Of a stretch of DNA of 64,000 nucleotides, positions 1-9,841 are shown in pieces. The notes below the pieces were generated by a model that was not told the origin of the DNA, made no database searches, and saw only the letters and a program-made list of their open reading frames with translations. Positions within the stretch are counted from its first letter, which is position 1; each line of letters starts with the position of its first letter. The stretch is from Amia ocellicauda. Lineage: Eukaryota > Chordata > Actinopteri > Amiiformes > Amiidae. Location: contig NC_089863.1 in the NCBI RefSeq assembly GCF_036373705.1, positions 5,118,857-5,182,856 of the forward strand. Reading direction: 5' to 3'. Position numbers and translations under genes: made by a program.

Positions 1-66
1 CTGACCCGTCGAGGCATGGACTCCACTAGACCTCTGAAGGTGTGCTGTGGTATCTGGCACCAAGAC
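1..66 (-). mobile_element. Tc1-like transposon, terminal transposase fragment
   Basis: These bases match the stretch at 25,478-25,545 of the Tc1-like element annotated there, coding on the minus strand for the C-terminal part of the transposase. The fragment stops abruptly at about 66, where CR1-like LINE sequence begins. The left part lies outside the window. Confidence 0.8.
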
Positions 67-600
67 TTTCCCAGTCTATGTTTGGGAAATTGAAACCCCC
101 CATTATAACAGCCACATCCTTGCTACATGCAGTCCTGATTACACTGTACAATGCAGCATATTTGCTGAATATCTGAGTTGGGTGGCCTGTAACACTCCTA
201 CCGCTAAACCTCCACATCTCTTGTCCAATAGTTTCACCCACAAAGATTCTGTTCCGTTACTGGGATCTAATACGAGTTCTTCTGCCTCAATGTCATTTTT
301 CACATATAACGCTACCCCACCCCCTCTTCGATTTTGCCTGTCTCTCCTAAACTGTGTGTATGCTTCCAACTTGTATTCATCCCCATCGTTTTCTGTAAGC
401 CATGTTTCCGTCACTCCTACAACATCATAGTCACATGCCAGCACTGTGGCTTCTAGGTCTAACATCTTGTCTCTTATACTCCTGGTATTGAGGTAAAAAC
501 ATTTCAGGACTTTCCTACTAGCAGTTTCCCTTGGTTTTCTTTCCTTAGAGGAACATCTCCCATTGTCACAGCTCCCTGCCCCCCTGGTCCCTAGTTTAAA
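67..600 (-). mobile_element. CR1-like LINE fragment, endonuclease region, inverted
   Basis: Read on the minus strand, this codes for part of an APE-type endonuclease of a non-LTR retrotransposon, including the block ending TETWLTENDGDEY and the GGG-VALYVKND motif. It is close to identical to the plus-strand LINE at 45,384-45,800. The frame is broken between the two endonuclease pieces (139-465 and 26-241). The end near 600 is uncertain. It keeps sequence before the RSIRDKM motif that the 45 kb copy lacks. Confidence 0.8.
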
Positions 601-639
601 TGATTCTCAAGTCAAAGAGATTGGAATTTTGCTAACCTC

Positions 640-674
640 TGGTAGTGTTGTTGCTCTGTCTCTATGTCACTCTG

Positions 675-755
<81 letters not shown>

Positions 756-830
756 CGTTTCAGTATGAAACATATTACAATCAATCAATTTTGATCTAGT
801 ATAGCGCCCTTTCGCAGGGCAGCCACGAAT
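640..830 (+). repeat. (CT)n microsatellite with duplicated flank
   Basis: A pure CT run covers about 677-745. The sequence on either side, including the stretch ending in the TATGAAACATATTACAATCA motif, is repeated at 62,145-62,260 with a shorter CT run, so this is an edge of the duplicated unit. Confidence 0.9.
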
Positions 831-1400
831 TAAAAATAAACAAATACAGACAAAATGATCAAATCATTAGGCCCGGAAGACAGAAAAACAACAACTCCTA
901 GTAAATGAGTAGTAAACATGTGGTAAATGAGTAGTAAATTAAGGCACCACAGTAGGATTTGATGTTCCGCCTGTGTGTGTCTCTTGCTACGCCCAGCAGC
1001 TCAAAGGTAATAAGGCAGTGATGGGAAATCAACTGGTTTTGTGCCGATATTATTACGCCATATTACAAGTCTCCCATTTTAATACGTTTATCATAGTTTC
1101 CCTATTGCAACAGCACCAATTTAAATTAAGTAAAAGCATTGTAGCGACTTGTGTTTATTTTGGCAAATCATTCGACAGCCAATTGAAGTCATTTCCCCCA
1201 GAACTGTGCTGTGTGTGTTCAGAATATTATATATTGTTTTATGTCAGCTCTCTCTCGCTCAGCTTAAACAAAATGAGCAATGCTAAGACTGTCTGAAACG
1301 AGGAACACAACAGATGGCCGCCTCTCACCTGTCCTGTCCTGTGTCTGTCTGTGGCAACTTGTCAGTCCTCTCAGATGAGTTCCACAACACATTTTACAGC
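831..1400. other. Duplicated non-coding segment
   Basis: No gene is seen. Bases 1,018-1,060 and 1,075-1,260 match 38,930-38,970 and 39,125-39,300, with about 150 bp present only in the second copy. This places the segment just upstream of the small secreted-protein gene in the repeated unit. Confidence 0.7.
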
Positions 1401-1799
1401 TCATTTCAATTGTGGATAATAAGAACAGAACAATGTAGTAATCTATTATGTATTCTGTATCAGTAATCGGTTACATAGTGCATTCATTCTGAATAAAGAA
1501 TTGTAGATTCCCTCCCAACCACAGTGTGCTTTTTCTAATAGAATATAATTGATTGATGTCATCATCAGGGCAAGTACATCGTGTCACACAAACAATGCAT
1601 TCTGTTCCCTGAGCAGCACATTCAGTAATATCAATTTGATTAGTAAAGTAGGCTACCATGTCTCTGACCAAAAGTGCCTCCACAGGCAGCCCTTTGAGGA
1701 GATAATACTGACATTCATGTTGGCACACATAAGGCTTGTGTATGAGACACCTGACAGGCAATTAGACTTCTTCACACAGAGAGCTGGTACAATCTGGCC

Positions 1800-2760
1800 G
1801 ACGTGGACAATTTGGGAACATTGCTAAATAGACTGGACTGAGTTTTTAATGGACACCACAGGAGCACGATGGGTCGAATGGCCTCCTCTCATTCGTAACC
1901 TCTCTCATGTTCTAATGATCTGAAAAGTCAAAAATATAGATATGGCACGGTCTCAAACTAGAGAGGACAAAATTACGGGGATTGAACCATTTCATTAAGC
2001 TTTCATATTATTTGCAAATCATGTGCAAGAGAACACTACCACCGCCAGAAATGTACTGATGATCATCAGCTGATTACAAAATATAATGTTACACCATCAG
2101 AGAGAACACTCTCCAGAAGTGACCATAAAAAAATGCAAAAACAGGGATTCAGGTGAAAGTTTGAAATCATTTCTCACACCAGTATTTCAATAAGAGCATC
2201 TTTAAAAGGATTATATTTTGTTGAGATCTGCACAGCAATATTCAATTTTCCTTTTACTATAAAAATCGCAGGATGGAAAGGACCATTCAAGTCTGAATCT
2301 GCAGCTGTAATGATACTCAGCTTCCACTCAATATTGTGATGTTCTTGTATGAGGTGGCAGTCTGGTGGATTGCACAGTCCCTGTCTTCACTCAATACAGG
2401 GGAAGCTCTACAGTTTTCTAGGCTGAATCAATATGATTGTAACAGGGAGCAGCACACGCAGGGCTCGGATGAGCCGACAGGCTTGTGTTTATTCAGCACC
2501 TTTGAAACGACTGAAAATAAAGCAAACTATAAAAAGAAATGCAAATAAACGGACACAGGAAAGATGTTCAGGCGCTCCAAGACTCAGGGGTCTGGGGTCT
2601 CCCTGAAAGACAGACCGGTCACAATGCTGAACAGACTCTAAAACACACTCTTGATCAATGACTATACTTCATTCATTACACTGCATGAATCGGTGACTTG
2701 CAGTTTTTGAAACGGAGTGTCTGAATCATCTGAAGGCCATCTTTGCGTGAATGGGAGTGT
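1800..2760. other. Stretch present in copies 1 and 3, absent from copy 2
   Basis: It begins with a CR1-like LINE 3' end (about 1,808-1,920, containing the GGCCTCCTCTCATTCGTAA signature) and then AT-rich sequence without a recognisable gene. Copy 2 joins directly across it near 12,130. An open frame at 2,336-2,548 has no supporting features and I do not call it a gene. Confidence 0.6.
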
Positions 2761-2887
2761 GTTGATGCAACATTATGTGACACTGGAGTAACGTCTTCCT
2801 CATCTCAATATCCATGATATTCTGTGGTTCGATGATACTTTGCTGCCTGCAGCATTGAGCGAGAGGACATGATCGCACTGTGATAAC

Positions 2888-2986
2888 CACGTGTCGGCTG
2901 CTTTGTTAACTTATGCAAAGTATGAAATGACACACCCTGTGACAGTGGGATGAAGGGAGTGAGCTGTGAATTCTCCTGCATAAATA
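2888..2986 (+). promoter_or_regulatory. Promoter of secreted-protein gene, copy 1
   Basis: A TATA-like ATAAATA lies at 2,980-2,986, 45 bp before the ATG at 3,031. Upstream are an E-box CACGTG at 2,888-2,893 and an octamer-like ATGCAAAG at 2,913-2,920. All three elements are kept in the other two copies. Function is inferred from position. Confidence 0.6.
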
Positions 2987-3030
2987 GAGCTGACTGCTCC
3001 TCACACCACAACACTGAACCCAGAGACACC

Positions 3031-4310
3031 ATGAAGGCTACGATCATACTGTTCGCCATCGCCGCGCTCTACAGCAGTAAGTGAAACCCACGACAATTCA
3101 TGGTCAGTCGTTGTGTATTGTGCTGCAATGGACTGAAACACCAGAGGAGTGTTTAACTAGGAACGCAGTGCAGATTAGTCCAAATAACAGCAAATGTGGA
3201 GATGACTTTCTAAATGATACAAGGTCTTAAAAATGCAGAGTTTTGAAAGCTGAGGCTGTGGTTTATGTGTCTTTTTTGAAACGCTATACAGATCATCTGT
3301 CCAGCATGAAGAAGCCGCCCATTGTGTCTGTGTCAGTCTAGTGCTGTATCGATCCCACACTCGTCTGCTTTACATGCTTTTCTGTTCAGTTTCAGCTGTA
3401 GGTGCACTGGCCTACCAGCAGATTACTCCCAAATTATTACGTCAGTAAGAACAGTAAGGTAAGGAGACTTAAAAGTTGACTATTTATGATTATTATGACT
3501 ATTGAATGTAGATCTTATACTCACACAAGTTCCATGACAGCTCTATCTGCACCAGATGACTTTAACAGGGGTTAATGCAGCTACATACAAAAAGCCATTC
3601 ACCACAGTTCTCAACTTCACAGCAAAAGGTGTATTTGTGCAAAATGTTGCAATAAAGACAAAAGAAAACTTTTCACCACAGAGACCCCATGAACTGCAAA
3701 GCAGGGTTTCAGTTCAGAGTGTGAGAAAAGTTATTGCGTAAAGTCAAGAATAATGTAATGTTACAAACATTCCTAATTTAGCAGATAGGAAAATATCTGC
3801 ATGATTGTTATTTGTATCAGATACAGGGTTTGCTTTTATAATAATAACCCATGCATTCTGTCTTGTATTTCAGATGTAATTATATAATAGTATATGTTGT
3901 ATACACACACAAGAGTCACATATTGGTACATGACAAACTGAAGGACAGTACATTTCTACCATATATGAAAACTGTGTGTTTGTTCCCTCTGGGTTTGTAG
4001 TGTAGGAGAGAAATGTGCAAGAGCAACAGATCAGTTAGCAGAGGATCTTATAAACATAGATATTGGTCATTTTTCTTTACATCATATCAAAAACAAAAGG
4101 GTCATTTTGAAGATACAAACATTAGCATTTCAGCATCAAGAAAAGATCTGCATGGAGCTCAAAGTGACAAGAGAGTCTTTTTACAGAGAGACAGAGTCAC
4201 TGGGGGTTCAGGGACCTTGCGTTTCATTATTATAACCTATTTGTCTGTCTGTGTTTTCCTAGCGGTATCCGGCCGAAGTAATCAAGACCATTCCAGCCGT
4301 GCTCTATTGA
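3031..4310 (+). CDS. Small secreted protein, copy 1 (four-exon model)
   Basis: Not recognised. The proposed exons are 3,031-3,076, 3,390-3,444, 4,001-4,163 and 4,263-4,310, totalling 103 codons plus stop. Exon 1 encodes a hydrophobic signal peptide (MKATIILFAIAALYS) and ends at a strong GTAAGT donor. Exon 2 completes the signal peptide (ending GALA) and starts the mature chain (YQQITPKLLR), with a GTAAGA donor. Exon 3 follows a pyrimidine-rich acceptor and encodes a Lys-rich, probably helical segment with two cysteines (in GEKC and EKIC). Exon 4 encodes RYPAEVIKTIPAVLY then TGA. Phases agree at every junction. The weak point is the exon 3 donor (AAA/GTGACA); without it, exon 3 reads on to a stop at 4,233. 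An intronic open frame at 3,556-3,741 does not fit the phases. The size suggests a small secreted peptide or secretoglobin-like protein, but no family signature is seen. Confidence 0.55.
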
Positions 4311-4364
4311 CCCAAGAAACTGTAACAGCCTGTATAGTAGGAAGAGTGATGATGCTGTTTGACT

Positions 4365-4370
4365 AATAAA
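4365..4370 (+). terminator. Polyadenylation signal AATAAA, copy 1
   Basis: A canonical AATAAA lies 55 bp after the proposed stop codon and is conserved at 13,732 and 33,856. It supports a real 3' end for the small gene. Confidence 0.7.
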
Positions 4371-4883
4371 ATCCCTGTCCACAAAGCTGTGTTTCTGCCT
4401 CTCATTACCAGTGCTGAGAGCATCTTGTGTCTGTAAGGAAGGGTGTTGACAATGCAGTGTAACTGCACCTGCAGACCTGGACTCACAACACTGTGCAGCC
4501 TGTTCAAACACAAGCAAGGACTTCTGAATTGCCCTCCAGCCTTGGAAAAGCTCGGGCCAATTTGACGTCATAGATTTGCTCTCACTGTTAGAGTGCTGAT
4601 TGTTGTAGTCTCGGACTTTAACGATTACAGTAGACACACTTTGTATTAGTTGCATATGACTCCCATAGTCTGTGGCATTGACTTGTTGCCTATAAACAAT
4701 TTGGTTGTTTCAATCGTAAAGGTTTAAAGTATGGAAACATTTTAATAATTTCTTATCAACATTCACTGTGACTTGATTTGGTACACGGTTTAAATAAAAC
4801 TTTCAAATAAATGAGTATAACTCCTTAACATTGAAGAGAAGTAGTAGGTTATCTACAAAGGGGGATATTACACGAGCTTCAAC
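4371..4883. other. Duplicated 3' flank without a gene
   Basis: This is present in all three copies. Minus-strand open frames at 4,230-4,655 recur in the copies only because the DNA is duplicated. No signal or motif supports coding. Confidence 0.6.
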
Positions 4884-5224
4884 GCTGTGGTCACTGAGAG
4901 ACAGGAGAGGTGGACACACAGAGGACCGGAGAGACAGGAGAGGTGGACACAGAGAGGACCGGCGCTGTGGTCACTGAGAGACAGGAGATGTGGACACAGA
5001 GAGGACTGGTGCTGTGGTCACTGAGAGACAGGAGAGGTGGACACACAGAGGACAGTGTGGTCACTGAGAGACAGGAGAGGTGGACACACAGAGGACCGGA
5101 GAGACAGGAGAGGTGGACACAGAGAGGACCGGTGCTGTGGTCACTGAGAGACAGGAGAGGTGGACACAGAGAGGACCAGCGCTGTGGTCACTGAGAGACA
5201 GGAGATGTGGACACAGAGAGGACC
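4884..5224 (+). repeat. Minisatellite, about 36-bp units, copy 1
   Basis: Tandem units are built on GAGAGACAGGAGAGGTGGAC followed by ACACAGAGGAC and variable GTGCTGTGGTCACT spacers. Open frames through it on both strands are repeat artefacts. Homologous arrays lie at 14,251-14,503 and 34,374-34,627. Confidence 0.95.
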
Positions 5225-5315
5225 GGCTGGGGTGTTTGGCTTGAGTTTGGCTTGAGTTTGCACCAGTAAAGTGGAGCCTCTATTTCCTGACACGTCTCAT
5301 AGACTGTGTACTGCT

Positions 5316-5625
5316 GTGCAGTGCAGTAAACTACAGTATTGTGCAGTGCAGTAAAGCATTGTGCAGTACTGTGCTGTGCAGTGCAGTAGAGTACAGTATT
5401 GTGCAGTGTAGTAGATAGCAGTATTGTGCAGTGCAGTAGCATACAGTATTGTGCAGTGCAGTGCATTAGAGTACAGTAAAGTGCAGTGCATTAGAGTACA
5501 GTATTGTTAATGTAAAGTACAGTATTGTGCAGTGTAGTGGATAACAGTATTCTGCAGTGCAGTAGAGTACAGTATTGTGCTGTGCAGTGCAGTAGACTAC
5601 AGTATTGTGCAGTGCAGTGCAGTAG
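5316..5625 (+). repeat. Decamer satellite array 1 (short)
   Basis: This is a short array of 10-bp units such as CAGTATTGTG, CAGTGCAGTA and GAGTACAGTA. It follows a conserved lead-in (GGTGTTTGGCTTGAG) shared with arrays 2 and 3 and then breaks into unrelated GT-rich sequence. Confidence 0.9.
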
Positions 5626-5639
5626 TGTGTGTGTCTGTG

Positions 5640-6640
5640 TGTGTGTGTCTCACAAATAACACTAATCGTTTGATATTGATTGTTGTAAGTGATGTTTTAG
5701 CCCAATGTTTAATGTCTTAAAAGGGGCTCCTAACTGTACAGTGTTACAGATGTATTGCAGTGATTTATTTGGGGATGTAGCATTCTGTCCAATCAGACAT
5801 ATTAAGCAGCCCCTGTTTTGTTCACTAATACCATTCCCTCTTGCTCTGAACAAATACTCAGGGATGTGTCCATACTGAAGCACTGCTGCGGGTGAGAGGG
5901 GCGGAGAAGTTGTCTATATTGTCTATTGTGTTAATGTCAATGAAAAACATAATTTTGTCACTAGCAGCTGGTAGCAAATATGGTGGTTCATTATTGCAGG
6001 ATTTTTCTGAATTGCCCTCCTTATCCTTGTAATTTGCTTCAATTGTAGCTTAAAAACTGAGTTTTACAAAAATCAATCTCCTCTCTGTAATAGCCCCCCT
6101 ATTTCCAAAATCCTATAATTGCCCCTGCTGGGCTGCAACAGTAATTCAGTTACATCCTCAAAGTAGAATCATTCATGAAATTGATGTAAAATATGATTGA
6201 AGGCGATGTACATGGAGACAGAAACAGTCCTGCTGTGCTGCAGTGAATACAGTGCCATCTCTACAGGAAGAGTGTCCATGTGGGAGGGAACAGCAGTCAC
6301 AGGCAAAGGGGAGATTATAGAGCCCACAAGTGAGGGATATATACAGCCCATGGAGACACTGCGGAGAGCTGACAGAGGAGGCCACAGACTGATGCTCTAT
6401 GCTGCCGCCCACTGGACAGTATCTGAATGGCTTCCTGTGAATACACCATGAAACAGATCCATAGGCATTTATTGTATCTCATTGGAAGGGCAAGACATGG
6501 AATGGGCTTACACTCCCTCATGGCTTTGAGATCATGAATTGGGCCCTGACATCTTAGTTATTTTATTTCAGAACGAACAGGTCACAGTGTCTGGACAGTG
6601 ATGAGGGAAATGCAGATCGGCTAGTGGGTAGAAGGCCACA
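5640..6640. other. Intergenic DNA, nothing recognised
   Basis: AT-rich sequence follows a short GT run. Overlapping open frames at 6,169-6,521 on both strands lack any recognisable motif or splice context. Confidence 0.5.
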
Positions 6641-6800
6641 CCACAGAAACAACAATCAACATAAGCAGGATGTCTTTGGGTTGTGGGAGCAGCCTGGCGA
6701 CCTCCACACAGGCAGACCTCCTGGACTGGAATCGAACCCGGGTCCCTGGATGTATAAGGCAGCAGCGTCGATCACTGTGCCGTCAACATCGGCAGTGAAG
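6640..6800 (-). mobile_element. tRNA-related SINE fragment
   Basis: On the minus strand there is a pol III B-box-like GGTTCGATTCC preceded by a GTGATCGACGCTGCTGCCTT block, followed by TGTGTGGAGGTCGCC and CCCAAAGACATCCTGC. This order is typical of the tRNA-like repeats common in fish genomes. Boundaries are approximate. Confidence 0.55.
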
Positions 6801-6904
6801 TGCAAAATATTAAAAGACATGGGAATTTGGTAAGAGGACATAAACATCTGCATGGGCACCTGTTTTTGGATTTGGATATCGAATCAAGTCGGATCCAATG
6901 AGTT

Positions 6905-7135
6905 GCCCAGCCCCAGACCACCTTCCGGCAGCAGCTCAAGACCACACCTGTTCAGACTACCTGTACTGCCTCAACGGCCTGGGAAACACGCAGGCACTAC
7001 TTTGAGCTTCCTAACCTCCACCTAATCTGTACCTCGATGCGACAAATGATTCTGTTTGTTTTTGTGAAGAGCGTCTTCCTGTCATTACTGAAGGCTGCCC
7101 TGGGTAAGGGCATCTGCCAGTACATCAATTCACAC
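6905..7135 (+). mobile_element. LINE 3' end fragment (L2-like)
   Basis: The first part resembles the extreme C-terminus of an L2-type reverse transcriptase (TTCCGGCAGCAGCTCAAGAC, FRxQLKT). It is followed by a 3' UTR ending with the GCCCTGGGTAAGGGCATCTG signature seen in fish L2-like tails. Confidence 0.5.
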
Positions 7136-7273
7136 TAATAACAGGGAAGAGAGCGCTTGTGTGGACTGGGTTCACAGCAGAGAACAGAGGAGTGCACAGA
7201 GAGAGAGAGAGACAGAGAGAGAAAAGAAAGTGATGAAAATGTTATTTGGTAAAGTACTTCTGCCCAGCCTCAC

Positions 7274-7510
7274 CTCCACAGTGACATTCGCAGCGCTGAT
7301 GGTCTCCTTCCCCTCACAGAGCAGCACGGCGTAGTTTCCCCGGTCGGCTCTTCTCAACTCAACTCAGATCCAGCTCCTCGTCCTGCACTGGCGCTCTGTG
7401 CTCGTACCCGGGGCCAGGGTGGCTCGCTGCGCCCCTCTCCACAGCCACACAGAGACGGAGGCTCCCCCTCCCGCCGGAGCAAACCGCACCCCCACTGGAG
7501 CGCTTCTCTC
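7274..7510 (-). pseudogene. Immunoglobulin-like domain exon remnant, minus strand
   Basis: Read on the minus strand, this starts with VGVRFAPAGGGASVSV and ends with RRADRGNYAVLLCEGKETI then a TVEV strand, followed by a GTGAGG donor. Order and spacing fit an Ig fold whose second cysteine lies in the LLC motif. A 5-bp duplication (TGAGT) near 7,354-7,365 shifts the frame in the middle. The VRF-PAG block is shared with the plus-strand fragment at 39,440-39,577, so both come from the same gene family. The specific receptor type cannot be given. Confidence 0.65.
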
Positions 7511-7799
7511 TTTACTATGTTATGGTTACGTGTACGTAACGTATACAGATTCCTACTTCAATGTGTCCTGAATGCAACCTTTAAAGCAACACAATGTGGA
7601 CACTGTGAGAGGGTCACTGAACAAACAAAACAAGAACAATACAATAAATGCACTATTGCCACAGGACGAATCCTGTTGACATCATGCTTTATGCTGACAC
7701 TTGTAATTGGGCAGAATAGTTGGAAACCTCTTATTGTAAGATTTGTTTCTTCCCTCTTCCAGATTGTTGTGCAAAATGCGTGTGACAAAACCGCTTGAA

Positions 7800-8488
7800 A
7801 TGTATAATTCGCACACGCTACTCCACTGCTCCGCTCCCTCCACTGGCCCCCGATAGCGGCACGCATTCAGCTCAAAACATTGACCCTCACCTACCGCTGT
7901 CTCGACCACACTGCACCAAGATACCTTCAGACACTCGTCTCTCCACACATCCCCTCCAGACCACTGCGCTCCTCCAGCGCCAGAAGACTAACTCTGCCTC
8001 CTCTCCACTCTCCTTCCTCCAGAGCCGCTCCTTCTCATCCCCGGCCAGATGGTGGAACGACCTGCCCACCGAAGTCAAAACAGCAGAGTCCTTGACCTCC
8101 GTCCGGCGCTTACTCAAGACGCATATTTTCAGACAGTACTTGTAATATTAGTCCTTTTAATCCCCGTTAGATAGCACTTCACAGCATTTTATCATGCTTC
8201 TTGCATTATTGATTGATCAATAACCTCCTTGCTCCCTTTCCCGTAGCCCTTGACTGTGACCCTACATCTTGGCAGCACTTAGCTTTTACTTTCCAGGATG
8301 TAGGACCTCACTTACTGTACTTACCTGTGTAAATTGGAAGTTGTAAAATCTATTATACTTTGAATTGCTTTGTATAATGTAAATTTGAATTTGTAATGTT
8401 TGATGGCTTGTACTGAACTGTATTATTGCACTTATGTTGTAAGTCACCCTGGTCTGCCAAGAAATAAAAATACTACTAATAAAAATAA
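7800..8488 (+). mobile_element. L2-like LINE, C-terminus and 3' UTR
   Basis: The plus strand carries the C-terminal end of a LINE reverse transcriptase, recognisable by FLQSRSFSSPARWWNDLPTE and RRLLKTHIFRQYL, with at least one earlier frameshift. A 3' UTR follows, ending in a GTAAGTCACCCTGGTCTGCC block and AATAATAAT-type tail. It is 5'-truncated near 7,800. Confidence 0.8.
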
Positions 8489-8512
8489 TCATATTAATGA
8501 TTAATGATCCTC

Positions 8513-9841
8513 AGCCCCAGGCCTCACTCGGCACCACTCCACTGTCAAACTACTGCTGTACGCTGATGACCTGGTCCTGCTCTCACCCACACAGCGGGGC
8601 TGCAGCAGAGCCTGACCAGACTAGAGCAGTACTGCCAGGACTGGGCCTTGGAAGCCAACCTGGACAAGACCACAATCAAGGTGTTCCAGAAAAGAGCCAA
8701 GAACCAGGCACAGCAATTTCAATTCTTTCTAAATGGCAACACGGTACAGCACACAACCAATTACACATACCTCGGTCTGGACATTAGTGCATCAGGGGGC
8801 TTCAATGCAGCTATGAGTGCACTGAAAGAAAAGGCACGCAGGGCTTTTTATGCAATTAAAAACGATTGTACAACTTAAGACCTCCAGTGAGGATCTGTCT
8901 TTAAATCTTTGACAGTATATTGTCTCCAATCCTCCTGTACGGTAGTGAAGTGTGGGGCCAGTAACTTACCCTGATCACAGCAAGTGGGACAGCAGCCCAA
9001 CTGAGAGCCTGCACCTGCAGTTCTGCAGACACCTGCTCCAGCTGCACAGGAGCGCAGCCAATAACGCATGCAGAGCTGAACTGGGCCGCCTCCCCCTGCT
9101 GCTCACTGTGCACAAGAGGGCCCTGAAGTACTGGGTCCACCTCTACAACAGCCACCCTCACTCCTACTGCCACACAGCACTGCGGAGCCAGGAGCATGGC
9201 CCTAAACAGTGCGCCATTCGTACCCTGGCACAGCCCCTCACTGAGCAGAGCCACACCAGCCCCAGTGGGCAGACAGCGGGCACCAGGATCAACAACATCA
9301 CCAAGAAGATGAGAGCACAATACCTGGAGCGCTGGCACACAGAAACTGAGCAGCAGCACAAACTGCAGTGTGACCGCTCTCTACAGAGGGACTACAGCCT
9401 GGCACCGTACCCGCTGAGAGTGAAGGACCCCAAACAGAGACAAACCTGAGCCAGTACAGACTCAGTGCCCACAGCTTGGAAATAGAAACAGGGCGACACA
9501 GGCAGACCTGGAAGCCCAGAGAGGAGAGACTGTGTGGACAGTGTGCACAGGGGGAGGTGGAGGACGAGACGCACTTCCTGCTGCACTGAACCAAATACTC
9601 CACAGCCAGGGACACGCACCTCCCGAAACTCTCAGCCCAGGTCACAGGATCCAAGAGCTCAGTGATGAAGGCAAAATAAAAATCCTGTTAGGAGAGGATG
9701 AGCATACAGCAGAGCTGGCTGCCGACTATGTGCTCACCTGCCACAAACTGAGAGAGACAGTGTAAAAGACACTGTGTACTATGTATACATATATAGTACC
9801 AATTAATGCAGAATAGTTTTGTAAATGCTGTGTTCTATGTA
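8513..9841 (+). mobile_element. LINE reverse transcriptase fragment, part 1
   Basis: The frame opens with LLYADDLVLLSPTQ, the YADD active-site motif of a LINE reverse transcriptase. It continues through the YLGLDIS block and a long C-terminal region (NACRAELGRLPLLLTVHKRA, then ETGRHRQTW and a Cys/His-rich EDETHFLLH-like end). Frameshifts and stops break it into pieces (8,648-8,878; 8,952-9,449; 9,532-9,765). It is 5'-truncated directly after the preceding L2 tail. The 3' UTR is interrupted at 9,841 by a Tc1 element and resumes at 11,065. Confidence 0.85.

Larger units (their letters stand above)
1401..5225 (+). repeat. Segmental duplication unit, copy 1
   Basis: The block is almost identical to 30,888-34,627 (constant offset 29,487 through the first half, 29,491 later) and to 11,760-14,503. 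Copy 2 lacks the stretch equivalent to about 1,795-2,760. The similarity covers promoter, exons, introns and minisatellite, so it is a duplication of DNA rather than conservation of exons alone. Confidence 0.95.

Noticed and set aside
3556-3741. 61-codon frame conserved in all three duplication copies
   Set aside because: It is identical only because the whole DNA block is duplicated. It lies in a predicted intron and neither its acceptor nor its phase fits the flanking exons. Kept in mind as an alternative exon, but not called.
4230-4655. Minus-strand 141-codon frame repeated in three copies
   Set aside because: No motif. It overlaps the proposed terminal exon and polyadenylation signal of the plus-strand gene, and its recurrence is explained by duplication.
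4910-5194. 94-codon frame rich in Arg, Glu, Gly and Thr
   Set aside because: It lies wholly inside a minisatellite and is open because of unit length.
6700-6790. tRNA gene
   Set aside because: Only a B-box-like motif in a degenerate SINE context. No cloverleaf could be formed by eye.
7172-7357. Intact Ig-domain gene on the minus strand
   Set aside because: The frame is shifted by a 5-bp duplication and no leader or membrane exon is nearby, so it is called a remnant.
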